Shown here: piece by piece, positions 22,793 through 33,594 of the stretch
Position numbering within the stretch: position 1 is the first letter of the stretch
Layout: each line of letters opens with the position of its first letter
Origin: Conchocele bisecta
Taxonomy: Eukaryota > Mollusca > Bivalvia > Lucinida > Thyasiridae
Assembly: GCA_029237695.1 (NCBI GenBank)
Contig: CM055266.1
Coordinates: 11,239,805-11,303,804, forward strand
Length of the DNA stretch: 64,000 nt
Direction: 5' to 3'
Position numbers and translations under genes: made by a program
Notes under the pieces: model-generated
Database searches by the model: none
Told to the model about the DNA's origin: nothing
Seen by the model: only the letters and a program-made list of their open reading frames with translations

Positions 22793-23464
22793 GCATGTCA
22801 AGGTGATAGAACCTCATCTGTATTTAAATTACAGAACAACCAAGTGGAAATTAAACAGAAACTAGTGAATATCACATTAAATGACTATTCTCACATTAAA
22901 GCTCGCACGATTAGACACAGTTTTGCGGTGTGACAGCTTTGCTTGTATCCACATGGATTGTTCCAGTTATGGTACTGCATTGTAGTATTCCATTCACTGC
23001 TGGTTGTTGAGCTCTGCTTTCAAGAGAGATCCGTAGTAATCGCCCAACACAGGTACCAAGACAAGTACACAGTCCATGCATTTCATTTGGGTTATACATG
23101 GTGTTAGTGTGATGGCTTACGATGCTAACACCTATTAGCACAGTATAATTAAGTAAACACTTCAGTGGGACACTATGGATACCGAAAACTAAACGAAACG
23201 TACAAATATCGATTTGACCGTCGTGTTCAGAGACCAGCACATATCAAACAAATAACCTCATTGAAACACACTTCCAATGACATGTTTCAGGTGATTGTGT
23301 TTCAGAAATAAATACGAACCATGTTGTGGTGAAAGTACAAAGTGTGTATTTCGTTATTAAAAGAAGCTGAGTATGGATATATCGTTCCAATCAAATTTCT
23401 CAAGTCTTACTTTGACATGGACCTGTGGACCACACTGTATATTAGTATTACAGTATCTACCAAG

Positions 23465-23577
23465 CAGGGCCCGGTTGCTCAAAACCTCTGTTAGCTTAAC
23501 AGACTGTTAAATCCTTAGCAATGCTAAGGATTTAACAGTCTGTTAAGCTAACAGAAGCTTTGAGCAACCGGGCCCTG
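23465..23577. mobile_element. CAGGGCCCGGTTGCTC palindromic MITE, intact copy
   Basis: Nearly a perfect 113 bp palindrome from CAGGGCCCGGTTGCTC to GAGCAACCGGGCCCTG. It serves as the empty-site reference for the hAT insertion at 4136-6621. Confidence 0.9.
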
Positions 23578-23756
23578 ACTGGTTGGGTCTCGAGTTTCTC
23601 TTGGTGTATTCATATGTAGTAGCCATACAGAGACAGTTAATGCTTGCTTTTCCATTACATATTTTGTTATAATATGCAAATGTATTAGCCCATTTCAGTC
23701 AGAGGATACAATAATTGTTGTTGAAACAATCTCATTGTTTTGTTTATTTCTTTATA

Positions 23757-23812
23757 AGGGTATATGTTGTTACCATTCATTTGAGACGGTTCAAATATAT
23801 GGCATATACTTT
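23757..23812. repeat. Partial TTTGAACCGTCTC hairpin repeat
   Basis: 'tatatgttgttaccattcat' and 'gacggttcaaatatatgg' are the arms, with the apex half missing. Confidence 0.5.
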
Positions 23813-23920
23813 TGTGATGAAATATAGAAAATAGGCTTTTTTTTTCTGCAAAGTCTCCTGATACTACAATTGTATCCCATCTCTAATTGGTTATAAGACA
23901 AATATACTTATTAAAACATA

Positions 23921-24324
23921 CAGGGCTCCAGATAAGGAACTAGTAATTGAGTATTGTCACTCCCATCATTTCTGAAGCAATTGGGTATTTCAAAATCTTA
24001 ATTGGATAAAATAAAATCACACTACTGTGTGACACATTAAGAGTCAGCAATTGTTGAATAGTTTTCTTCGAAATGAAAACGTTTCTTTGTATTTCATAGA
24101 ATTGTCTTCTTGGAGACAATTCTAATGAAATACCAAGTTCTGTTTTCATGGAAAATTAAGAAAAATATGCTATATTTGTGGTCTGTTTATTGTTTTTTGC
24201 AGCATGATAAAGGTACCATAATTTCTTTTATTGCTTTTTGATACTCGTTACTTCTGATTTCAATTGGGTTTTTGGCAATTTTAATTGTGTATTTAAGCAA
24301 ATACGCAGCTTATCTGGAGCTCTG
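23921..24324 (+). mobile_element. CAGGGCTCCAGATAAG MITE, copy 4
   Basis: Complete ends, hairpin slightly decayed. It ends only 57 bp before the exon at 24382. Confidence 0.85.
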
Positions 24325-24381
24325 TATGACATATGAAATATATTTGTCTTGCTACATTCTTCATTCTGTATTTACTTTCAG

Positions 24382-24587
24382 GATATCTGAAGCCGATTAA
24401 TGCATGTACACTGGATGACATGTCGGAGATGGACGCATACAAAGACGCCAGATTCCTGGAAACCAAAGAATGGAATATTGGACGTGATCAGTCTAGGAAC
24501 GCAACTCTGAATGACTCACGCATGGGTCTTCGCACATATACAGACTTCAAAATTATGATCACATATGTTTCTTGTTGTCTGGTTTAG
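24382..24587 (+). CDS. Phase-matched alternative exon without zinc fingers
   Basis: A good acceptor ('tgtatttactttcag') is followed by an open frame in the same phase as all ZE exons, 68 residues, starting GYLKP; ZE12 starts GYGQP with a similar 5' DNA ('caggatat...agccg'). The protein is acidic and hydrophilic (NACTLDDMSEMDAYKD...) with no CxxC or HxxxH pairs. Its stop TAG at 24585-24587 lies in a relic end of the CAGTG..CTCTCTAAACC element (GGTTTAGAGAGG), so an insertion may have cut off a former finger-coding part. It could be a finger-less isoform, a dead ZE exon, or a chance open frame. Confidence 0.5.
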
Positions 24588-24600
24588 AGAGGTTCCACTG
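24578..24600 (-). mobile_element. Relic end of pogo/Tigger-like MITE
   Basis: 'tctggtttagagaggttcca' then CTG and TA matches the right end at 50256-50280. The other end is not found. Confidence 0.55.
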
Positions 24601-24783
24601 TATAGCGTATATATATCTGCCTTGTTTTGTTATAACAGCAGTATACACTGACGAGAAGAATACCTGGATGTGTGTAAAATACACTACCGGTTATATGTAA
24701 TCCACACGTCCGTTCAAATTTGATCATACATGTAGACGTGTGGTTGTTTAGTTTATCATACGCACACTTACTCACATTTTCTG

Positions 24784-25064
24784 TAGCCTATTTCACCAAC
24801 ATTGCAAAGTATACTTTGAGGGAGAAATTTTCATTTTAAGGATAAATTTATTAATTTTTATTATACTGAATTTATTACATTATCACAGCCAATTTTGGCT
24901 GTGATAATGTAATAAATTCAGTATAATAATTCTGCATCTTTTTAATTATGAAATATATGCAGTCGTTAGTTCTATATGAAATAATGCAATTCGGGAAAAA
25001 TAAATGGTTACTGCCTCAAAGTATACTTAGCTAGATAAGTATGCTTAGCAATTTTGGTGAAGCT
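24784..25064 (+). mobile_element. GTAGCCGATTTCACC MITE, copy 4
   Basis: The left end is TAGCCTATTTCACCAAC, the central palindrome is intact, the right end is decayed (TTTTGGTGAAGCTGC), and one 'tatctagcaaagtatac' unit is missing. Confidence 0.75.
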
Positions 25065-26057
25065 GCACTCTGGACATTCATGCTGACATTTGTATCAAGT
25101 TTATAGTCAAATAATAACACGGTTGTTGTATTTAATGTGATTAAAACTTTCTTATTTTTGGCTCGGTATATTTAGGTGTATTTTATGTCGAGTGATTGCC
25201 TTTTAATGTTTGTCTTGTACCGTCGGTAATATGACATTTATGACCAATCGTACATCAGAAAACAATACAATATTTGTTATTAAAAGTGTCTCAGCTCATA
25301 CAGTGCCGTAACCACGTTGACGCACACCAAGGCAACTGCCTCGCCTCGGTGTATTTTCTGGATTTTTTTTACGCTTTCATCATAAAAGCAGATCGTGATT
25401 TGACTATTCGTGACCAGGTCTCCTTTAATGTTACTGCCTCGGTGTTTTGCAGGCTCCGGCTACGCCACTGTCGTTAAAGTGAACAAGTGCAATAACTACA
25501 GTTGAAATTTATATCGTATTGCCAGTCGTGTTTAGTGATTATCATGCAGCTTTTGACTGCGGTAAGCTTTCTTTTTGGCTTTGTGCGGTAAGTTTTCTTT
25601 TTGACTACACTGAAAAGTGCAATATTATACCGAGTATAAATATATCACACACTGTTATATTATAAAATATTCTTGTAGCACTGTAATTAATTTCCGTGAA
25701 TGCGCATCTCTATGCTTTAAGCTATACGAACCTAATTGTTTTATTATCATTAGCTATCTACCAACATTATGTAGATTATTTATATTGCCATGTTGTAACT
25801 GTTCATTCACTTATGCCAGTAACTTATATCTAAACACATGATGATGGTGTTTGTTATTATTCAGGTATAATTATGCACTATTTATTTTTTCGCAGATGTT
25901 CATTTATGACATTAACACTTTATTTCGACTTGGGTATTTCCATATATTTTGTACAAATAAACTTACCAGGTTTGAAAGTACAACATTAATGGTGTTATTT
26001 GTTTCGACTTTACTAATCCACATCCAAACCCAGTTTCAACATAAAGAAAGTAATGAC
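25065..26057. other. Intronic stretch without gene
   Basis: AT-rich; open frames of 60-75 residues at 25274, 25617 and 25851 lack domains, acceptors in array phase or finger motifs. Confidence 0.4.
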
Positions 26058-26307
26058 TGAACCCTTAGACCGCTACTCACAACAATTGTCGTCTGCTGTT
26101 GCTTTTATATCTTGCCTTATTTCTCAATAAAAACAAGGTTTGACAGCACTTCAGAATCATTTCCAATGGAAATGATTCTGAAGTGCTGTCGAAGCAGGTT
26201 GTAAATTATTCTAATGTGCTGTCAAAGCATGTTTTTGATGATAAAAATGGAAAATAGAAAATATACAGCAGACAACAACAAAATTAAGATAGTGGTGTAA
26301 AAGTTAA
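26058..26307 (+). mobile_element. TTAACCCTTAGACCGC hairpin MITE, copy 1
   Basis: Contains 'cacaacaattgtcgtctgct', the hairpin 'acttcagaatcatttcc'/'ggaaatgattctgaagt' and a second short stem 'aattattcta'. The left TTAA is decayed to TGAA; the right end shares TTAA with the next element. Confidence 0.75.
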
Positions 26308-26521
26308 CCTTTGCAACACCACAGGCCTGTATAGTGGTCTTGGCAAAAAGTGTAGATCCAGATGAGCCGCAGGATCTGCACTTTTTGCAAGTAATTTTTG
26401 AGAACAAAAACACCCCCTTTTCATAAATGGACTAGTCTGAAAATCATTTTGTGACGATTGGTTTGATTGCAAAATTAACATATCGAAATACATTCCAGTT
26501 ACTTAGGGGTGAAAGGGTTAA
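26304..26521 (-). mobile_element. TTAACCCTTTCA MITE, copy 3
   Basis: It starts in the TTAA that closes the preceding MITE and ends GAAAGGGTTAA, so the two TTAA elements are stacked back to back. The central hairpin is shortened. Confidence 0.8.
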
Positions 26522-26975
26522 TTGATGTACCAAACCAGAAACAAGGGTCACCTGTACTGACTTGGATATGTCAATGGGTCAAACAACTGAAAAACACCCC
26601 GATAGGGTATTTATCTTACGGAGAGTTACATAATTCGTGTAAGCATTTTGTACATGTAAGTTTATGTGTTGACAACATGCTAAACATTGATAAATTAACA
26701 GTTGTATTGGCGATACATTGTCAAGGTGTTCGAGAAATCTCTCGGTAAAATTAAATACAGAGGCATATTTAGCATTAAAGCGTACAAACGTCCACTTCCC
26801 TGATCTCCGTTTAGTGTTTTCTGCCGACCACATCACACTACTGACAGTTATGTTGCAATTATACACCGTCTTGACAACGATGAGAGAAAAACACAGTTCA
26901 TGAACATTACAAAAGAAACTTTCCACAACATAGCGTAGCCTTTTAATTTTATCTTCCATCATAATTAATTTGTCT

Positions 26976-27147
26976 TACCGTGATACCCTAAATATTCGGA
27001 CAAATATATTGTTATTGCGATAAACAAACGATACAATCATTCTAATCATACTAACCATAAACATTGGGACACTCTTTCGTGTGCTAGACCAGATATATAT
27101 ATGTGTTTCTTAGAATATATGGTGTCCAAATATTTAGTGATATTCTT
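26976..27147. mobile_element. Possible CCGTAATAACCC-type element
   Basis: 'taccgtgataccctaaatat' then 'tcggac' on the left and 'ggtgtccaaatatttag' on the right resemble the ends of the TA-flanked element at 45241-45812. The copy is diverged. Confidence 0.45.
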
Positions 27148-27158
27148 TGATTAGATGG

Positions 27159-27548
27159 CAGGGCCCCAGATAAAGAATTAGTAATTGAGTATTTTCACTC
27201 CATCATTTCTGAAGCAATTGGGTATTTCAATATTTTTATTGGGTAAAACAAAAGCACACTACTGTTTACACATCAACAGACAGCAATTATTTAATAGTTT
27301 GCTTCGAAATGACAACATGTCTTGGCATTTCATTAGAATTGTCTCCTTGGAGACAATTCTAATGAAATACCAAGATGTGTTTTCATGGAAAATAAGAAAA
27401 ATATGCTATATTTGTGGTATATTTATTGTTTTCTGCAGTACCATGAAATTTGTATTGCTTTTTGATACACGCTACTTCTGATTTCAATTGGGTTTTTGGC
27501 AATTTTAATTGGGTATTTAAACAAATACGCAGCTTATCTGGAGCTCTG
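27159..27548 (+). mobile_element. CAGGGCTCCAGATAAG MITE, copy 5
   Basis: Complete, with an intact hairpin; flanked by a 6 bp direct repeat agatgg (27153-27158, 27549-27554). Confidence 0.85.
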
Positions 27549-27938
27549 AGATGGTTTCATTAATGCTGTGAAACAAGTAATTCACTATGTCACTGTTTCA
27601 GCTATGTACTAGGTATGCATTACACATGTTTGTGTAAACTTTGCTTTTTAAGTGTAATATCACACTCTGTCGTACTGTGTGTTAGTTGTAATGCTATGTA
27701 AATACGACACAGAGACAGGTGACCAGTATTTGATTATGTACTTCGAGTATAGCATTTGTTATGATTTAGTATGGTATGTATTGAACTGGTTGACCGATTT
27801 CATCAGCAACTCGACAGAGCCACATTTTTTATACAATCAGTACAATAAATATTGTATTAAATCGTCACTTGTGTAAGGTCCTATACAGTCCTAGTGATTG
27901 TTGTTTTGATGAGGCTAATTTCTTCCCTCTTGTTTCAG

Positions 27939-28255
27939 ACTACGCTGATGACGACAGATTTCGTGCTGGAGATAGAACCGTTGTTGGAAATTACGTTCTT
28001 CCACAGGATGGCACCGCTCCCGCATGCTCTGGCCCTGAACAACAGCAGTGGCTCGAAAAGTTCAACATATATATACCGAAATTCGCGTGTAGATATTGTG
28101 GTAGAAAATTTTCCCGCTCAAATGACCGCAAAATGCATGAGAATATCCATTCCGGGGCCCGGCCGTTTGTCTGCCCGCTATGCAATGCCGCGTACGCTCA
28201 TAGAAGTAACTTGATTCGACACAAACGCTGTTGTGGTTACACTACCAGCAGTTAA
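27939..28255 (+). CDS. ZE6: alternative 3'-terminal exon, C2H2 plus C2HC finger
   Basis: The acceptor 'tcttccctcttgtttcag' joins in phase 1; 105 residues beginning DYADDD. A 50-residue acidic linker leads to finger 1 (C51-H71, helix RSNDRKM), where the usual helix Leu at +4 is Arg. Spacer SGARPFV, then finger 2 (C79-C99), whose last ligand is Cys (HKRCC), making it C2HC; helix HRSNLIR keeps Asn at +3. The stop codon TAA lies in the TTAA where a hairpin MITE was inserted, so the 3' UTR begins in the MITE. An AATAAA follows at 28877-28882. Other phase-1 exons do not show a Cys as last ligand. Confidence 0.88.
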
Positions 28256-28495
28256 CCCTTAGACCGCTATCTTAATTATTTTGCAGTGTGCTGTTTCTAT
28301 TTTCCATTTTTATCATCAAAAACACGCTTTGACAGCACCTTAGAATAATTTACAACATGGTTTGACAGCACTTCAGAATCATTTCCATTGGAAATGATTC
28401 TGAAGTGCTGTTAATCCATGTTTTTATTGAGAAATAAGACAAGATATAAAAGCAAAAGCCGACGACAATTGTTGTGAGTGCGGTTTAAGGGTTAA
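28252..28495 (-). mobile_element. TTAACCCTTAGACCGC hairpin MITE, copy 2, at the ZE6 stop codon
   Basis: TTAA 28252-28255 to TTAA 28492-28495; ends TTAACCCTTAGACCGC and GCGGTTTAAGGGTTAA, with the hairpin GAATCATTTCC/GGAAATGATTC. The first TTAA contains the ZE6 TAA stop. Since insertion duplicates TTAA, the stop was preserved. Confidence 0.88.
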
Positions 28496-28969
28496 GATTG
28501 GATGGTGACTCCGCTGTTACTAGGTTCCTGACTCCACTGTCGGTACATACGACATGTGTGAAACGTGTCCTACAGGTCTGTACGCAGGACTTTATATAAG
28601 GTGGGGTGCATTATCTAAGCGGAGTCGCACCCCCTCTGCGTACAGGCCTGTCATATGCATGTATTGACAGTAGGTCATGACTTATGGCGACAGCTGCTAT
28701 CGTTTTACATATTTCATACATGGTCACTGAACGAACAACATATTTTTGCCAATCTTTATATTGTATCTACGCGATGTCCGTTCATTACTGGCGATAGTTA
28801 CTGGCATTAATTCACTTTGTATATAACGTTTACATTCTTATCATCGGGTGCGATGTTTGCATTTCATTTGTGACCCAATAAAAACAAAAGTGGTCATTCT
28901 TTATTATATTCGGGCTACCAAAAGTACTGCATATATGCTCAAATTGCATGATATTTCCGACGTGGGTAA

Positions 28970-29065
28970 ACGTTTGCCGTGGTACTTGGGAACTATTTGA
29001 ACCCGCGTCCTATGGCCTTGAGGTTCAAACAGTTCCCTCGTGCCACGGCAAACGTTTACCTGCGC
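28970..29065. repeat. Hairpin repeat GGTAAACGTTTGCCGTGG
   Basis: The arms 'gggtaaacgtttgccgtgg' and 'ccacggcaaacgtttacc', with inner 'gggaact'/'agttccc' and 'tttgaacc'/'ggttcaaa' pairs, form a stepped stem. Confidence 0.7.
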
Positions 29066-29175
29066 CTGGACATGGTCAAACCTTATATTGACATATAATG
29101 GGGAGGGGCCAACAGTATAAATGTGTTCCATTTGATCGGGGACCACTGATGTGTTGCCTTCTTTGCATATGTGGA

Positions 29176-29330
29176 TTTAATTGGAGAAATGGGGCTTATG
29201 GGATTTGTGACCAGCAGATGACGTTCTGTAATGCTTGTTAAAAGCATGACTGGTGTGTCATTTATGAAATCGCGGTCGGTGCAGATCCTGATCTAACCAT
29301 GCGGATGCACAGTCACACTAATACAACACC
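29176..29330 (+). repeat. GAAATGGGGCTTATGG repeat, partial
   Basis: 'ggagaaatggggcttatggg' and 'gtgaccagcag', then 'gcagatcctgatctaacc' and 'gcggatgcacag'. The right end is lost. Confidence 0.55.
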
Positions 29331-29386
29331 ACCCTAACAACATACATGCCTACAGCCCATACGGTATTCAAGTGTTGTATGGCAGG

Positions 29387-29571
29387 ACACAAATGTATAT
29401 GATTGGTCGGTGCATCGTGAACGACACAAATATATATGATTGGTCGGCACATCGTGAACGACACAAATCTATATGATTGGTCGGCATATCGTGAACGACA
29501 CAAATATATATGATTGGTCGGCACATCGTGAACGACACAAATCTATATGATTCGTTGACGCATCGTGAACT
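29387..29571. repeat. 37 bp tandem repeat, five units
   Basis: The unit contains 'tatatgattggtcgg' and 'catcgtgaacg'. Five adjacent units differ at a few positions, the last being most diverged. Confidence 0.85.
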
Positions 29572-29819
29572 ATTCGTTCATGAATGGTTGACCAATCATA
29601 TACACTCATATCGCGCCACATCATACTTTTGTTTGTACCACACCATGAAAGAGTCGCTCACTGCACAATAGTTTTGTTCACTCGACAAATATAATGTAAT
29701 AACAGTTGAGTTTCAACACCTGATAAATGTCAACATGTCGCACACTCATTGTATGACATTCGTATCGTAACATCACTTACATACTTGGCCATCTGGAAAG
29801 TAATTTTACTGACTTTGTA

Positions 29820-30380
29820 TTTTTATTCCCCCGGTCTTGTTTGGACTATGTACATCCGTCTATCGGTCATGCCAGTTTTTGTCGTGCCTGCTTTAGCACA
29901 AGTCTAGTCGCCGTTTTTTCGTCGTTGTCCGAAATGTCAAAAAGTTTGTACAATCTTCATCATCATGGTATAACACTCATGCCGCCATTAACATGACCTT
30001 GACCTTTTTTACCTTCATATTTTTGCGGAAACACTGCCATTGTTTGCATGAAAAGTTTGTGCAAGTTTCTTCTTCATCATATAACAATATTATTACTTGA
30101 TGGATTGCTTCAATATTTGGACACTTGATACATGTAAGCATTTGGAACACACTTGTGATGCCATTAACATGACCTAGACCATTTTGACCTTCACATGATT
30201 GTGGAAACACTTAGCCTTTTTTTATGCCAAAAAGTTTCTTCAACCTTGACCTTTATTGTATTTTAAATATGCACTTCTGACGGTTTTTGTGATGCTTACT
30301 TTAGCACATGCCCATGATCATGTTACAGTCAAATGCCTCGGCAGGCGCAACACCACTTCCGTGGTGGAATTCTTGTCTTG
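29820..30380. repeat. Dispersed repeat with CATTAACATGACC units
   Basis: 'gccgccattaacatgacctt' and 'gatgccattaacatgaccta' recur, with 'ttgatggattgcttcaatat'. The same segments appear at 48540-49345 and 37440-37690. It ends 'gcctcggcaggcg', as at 49307. No coding function is recognised. Confidence 0.6.
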
Positions 30381-30555
30381 TTATCTGTGTCGAACAAAGA
30401 CTATTTGACAATGCTTTTACTACTTTTCTAATATATATACATGTATATACATTACAATGTCTCAGTGTAGCATGGTATTCAACGGCAATGTACATACAAC
30501 TAATAAATAAACTACATTTATATACACTACTATGGATTATTATTTGTCATTCCTG

Positions 30556-31660
30556 TAGCCGATTTCACCAACATTGCAAAGTATACTCATGTAACAAAGT
30601 ATACTTTGAGGGAGAAATTTTCTATTTTAGGATAAGCGGAAAGCGAGACGTAGGTTTTGCTTTTCCGAAGTCGGCGGCGTCGGCGTCATCATTCAATGTT
30701 AAGTTTTCGTGTTACGGTCATTGCTTCAACACCATATCAGCTACAGTCATCACACTTTATACGTACCTTTACTATGATATGTAGATGAATATAGGACTAT
30801 TAAAAAAAAATTCCGGGCTCCAGTGTCAAGGTCAAGCTCTATTTCTTTCTATGCTACAAACTGAACATTAATGCATGATGCCCCATTTTCTCGTGTGCTC
30901 TGTACACCTTACCTGTTGAGAGAACAATAGCCTTCTCCGGTTGAACAATAGTGACTGCAGTTGAACAATAGTGACTGTGAGAGTCCTTCACTTGTGCATG
31001 TGCAAGCATGTGCAAATGTCCAGACTGACCACTAACTGTCCAGGTAAATTATTACAGGTAATTTATACAGGTAAATTATTATATTACATTTCCGTAAACT
31101 GTGTTGACAATATTGTGGCAATATGTGGACCTCTGCAGATATGATATGTAGATAAATATAGGACTATTAAAAAAAAAAATTCTGGGCTCCAGTAGCGAGC
31201 ATTAATTTTTTAAAAAAATTTAAACTTTTTTTAAAAAAAAAATTAAAATCTTTTTCAATTTTTGTCTAGTAGCATAAGGTCGTAAGTGCTATATACGGAC
31301 TATTATCATATAATAAAACAATTATTGACTAGTGAGCCATAGAATATAATCTGATATTCTATGGCTCACTAGTCAATAATTGTATAATATGTTCGGGCCA
31401 GTGAAAATTGCTTTCTGGCCCAGGCTCGAGGTAAAGGCAGCGGGACAAGGCGAGACATTTGATTCAGCGGAATTCTTGTTATTAAATGGCTATGATAATG
31501 TAATAAATTCAGTATAATAATTATGTATACATTTAATCATCAAATATATGCCGTGGTTAGTTCTATATGAAATAATGCATTTTGGGGGAAATAAATGATT
31601 ACTCCCTCAAAGTATACTTTGCTAGATAAGTATGCTTTGCAATGTTGGTGAAATCGGCTA
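30556..31660 (+). mobile_element. GTAGCCGATTTCACC MITE, copy 5, interrupted
   Basis: The left part (30556-30633) stops at 'tctattttaggataa'; the right part resumes near 31484 with 'ggctatgataatgtaataaa'. About 850 bp lies between, including a direct repeat 'ggactattaaaaaaaaa' plus 'gggctccagt' at 30790 and 31160. Confidence 0.7.
31317..31382. repeat. Hairpin TGACTAGTGAGCCATAGAAT
   Basis: The arms 'caattattgactagtgagcc' and 'atagaatat' mirror around AATCTG. Confidence 0.75.
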
Positions 31661-31734
31661 CTGGTGTATCCTATGAAAGAGGTACAATGGCTCGATGTCA
31701 AGTCCACTGGTGGAAAGCTCAGCATAGTGAACAA

Positions 31735-31965
31735 CGTTGTGGCTGTGACTGTAGAAATGGGGCTTATAGGATTTGTGACCAGTGTCGCTCCTGATCAAAT
31801 AGCAGATTCCTGTAGCCTGACAACGATCTATATTGCTCGTTAGAAGCATGACGGGTGGTCCATTGATCACAAGACCTACAGTGCAGATCCTGATCAGACT
31901 AGGCGGGTGCAGAGGCTGATCTAAAACTACGCTGGTCACAAAACCCATAACATAACATAAGATTG
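31735..31965 (+). repeat. GAAATGGGGCTTATGG repeat, good copy
   Basis: It begins 'gtggctgtgactgtagaaat', has 'gtgaccagtgt', 'cctgatcaaatagca' and the hairpin core 'gtgcagatcctgatcagact', and ends 'ggtcacaaaacccata'. Confidence 0.7.
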
Positions 31966-32006
31966 GTCCGGCGAATCTACTGGGTGCCCTCGCTACCCAC
32001 CCAAAG

Positions 32007-32077
32007 TGTATGTTGTTACCACTCAGTTGAACCGTCTCAACGAGACGGTTCAACTGAGTGGTAACAACATACACTTC
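32007..32077. repeat. Hairpin repeat, TTGAACCGTCTC core, copy 2
   Basis: Perfect arms 'gtatgttgttaccactcagt' plus 'tgaaccgtctc'. Its outer flank 'gattggtccggcgaatctac' is repeated in inverse order beside the copy at 34085, so the two repeats are inverted copies of one larger unit. Confidence 0.85.
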
Positions 32078-32214
32078 TGATGAGAAATGAAAAAAAATGC
32101 AGAAAAATATTTACATTCCGTTTTTTATCCGGTGATTGTCACAATTAGGTTTCCAAGATTTACTCTAATATTTGTTCATACCTCTGCAACCATATAAGAA
32201 TTTAATGATCGGGG

Positions 32215-32470
32215 TTCATCCTTAACGGAATTCCGACTGGAGACCTGTTTTGGCCCTCGCATATGTCTTTGGCATTGTGTATGTGACAGTTGAATCCTTA
32301 TGTGAGTATTACGATTATTCGTAATCCTATTTTAAGGAAAGGGGCCAAGTGACTTTGGTGTGGTATGGACCTGGCACCAGGTCGGGTTATTCTAATTTCA
32401 TGGCTGGATGTATTTTTTCTCGATGTAAATTCCGTTCTGATTTAGGGATTCTCGTCGAATATGGTTAGTT
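32215..32470 (+). repeat. Retroelement-like 3' repeat, copy 1
   Basis: 'ttattcgtaatcctatttta', 'ggacctggcaccaggtc' and 'gattctaatttca'-type segments match 57165-57300, 46440-46640 and 55600-55870. It is likely the 3' part of a retroposon whose tail is GACCTTAG..CGTTAAAC, missing in this copy. Confidence 0.55.
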
Positions 32471-33235
32471 AACAGCGCGTGGGGGAATAAAACATCCTAG
32501 ATAATTAGTGTAAAATGTGCAAGATCCACATCTAGACCATGTTGATTGTTGTAAGGTGCCTTTTGTCAGAAGGTGGCATAGAACGTATGTACCATGTTAC
32601 AGAATCATATTGATTTACTCGTAATGGGTAAAACAAGAAACTTGTGATTTTGTTCAGTCGAGTAGATCACATGAAGATATTAATAAAGCTTATATTCCTT
32701 TGTCTTGTGAATAATTTCCTGGGAAAAGCATGCGCAATTTAGAATGCTCTAAAATCCATTTTTGGACCCCCAGATACAGGGCGCACCCCTGGACCCCCAA
32801 ATTTGGTGTACATGTTTTATCACAGTAAGATGAAGAAGTCTATTGGTTTTCAAAAATTTTAGATGACTTAATCCCCGTGGCGGCCGTTAATTTTCGGACT
32901 ATATCTTGTCCACGCAATAACTCTATTTCTACTTGACACTCTTGTTTTTAATTATAAAATGAAGTTTTCGTTGGTTAAAATGTGTGACTTTTAAAGCAAC
33001 GAAAACATCGTTTTCTAATTATAAAAATTTAAACGATTGACAATCCTTCGTTTGTGGAACAAGGCACAAATCCGGTCTGTAACTGGTTTGTGCGCGACAA
33101 CCTCGACACATTTACTTGTACTGTATTCACTAGTTATATTACTTTTAATTTACAAAAAAAAATTAGATTTTTAATAGGAACTAATTGAAAGATTATTGAT
33201 CCTTGTATAATGTATCATATATGTTTGTTTTGCAG
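32471..33235. other. Intronic stretch upstream of ZE7
   Basis: No repeat or exon recognised apart from a short direct repeat 'ggacccccagat/aaat' (32762-32800). It ends in the ZE7 polypyrimidine tract. Confidence 0.4.
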
Positions 33236-33594
33236 ATGTGATGAAACTGCCATACCCAGTGCATACAGATTCTTCGAAAGACACAATTGCCGTTCCGCCT
33301 TACTTTGGGATGCTAGAAGTAGATGATAACCCACTCAATGCAGGCAGTCATTTATTTGGCATACCTACTACGTCAAATAAATATGAACACCCGACGTATT
33401 CATTGACGAAAGCTGGTGGAGTATTTTGCCCCGTATGTGGGAAACATTTCACGAATAAGTACTATCTCGAGCGACACAGCCTCGTACATTCAGGGATGAA
33501 GCCATTCCATTGTAATTATTGTAGCTTCAGGTGCTCAAGGAAAGACAACCTCAAAGTCCACACAATGTCGCATCTTGATATCCCGAAGGAGTAA
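33236..33594 (+). CDS. ZE7: alternative 3'-terminal exon, two C2H2 zinc fingers
   Basis: The acceptor 'atatgtttgttttgcag' joins in phase 1; 119 residues. A long 64-residue linker with many P, S, T and D residues precedes finger 1 (C65-H85, helix NKYYLER). Spacer SGMKPFH and finger 2 (C93-H113, helix RKDNLKV) follow, then six residues. In finger 2 the core Phe is Cys (FRCSRKD), a change shared with ZE8. The second fingers of ZE7 and ZE8 are nearly identical, so these neighbours are probably a recent duplication or were gene-converted. ATTAAA at 33851-33856 is a possible polyA signal. Confidence 0.9.

Noticed and set aside
29387..29571. CRISPR-like array
   Set aside because: Units are contiguous with no unique spacers, in eukaryotic DNA; a minisatellite. 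The same holds for 57436-57616 and 48619-48834.
30308..30784. 158-residue plus-strand frame
   Set aside because: It crosses the boundary of two unrelated repeats (dispersed repeat and GTAGCC MITE), has no domain, and is compositionally like noise.
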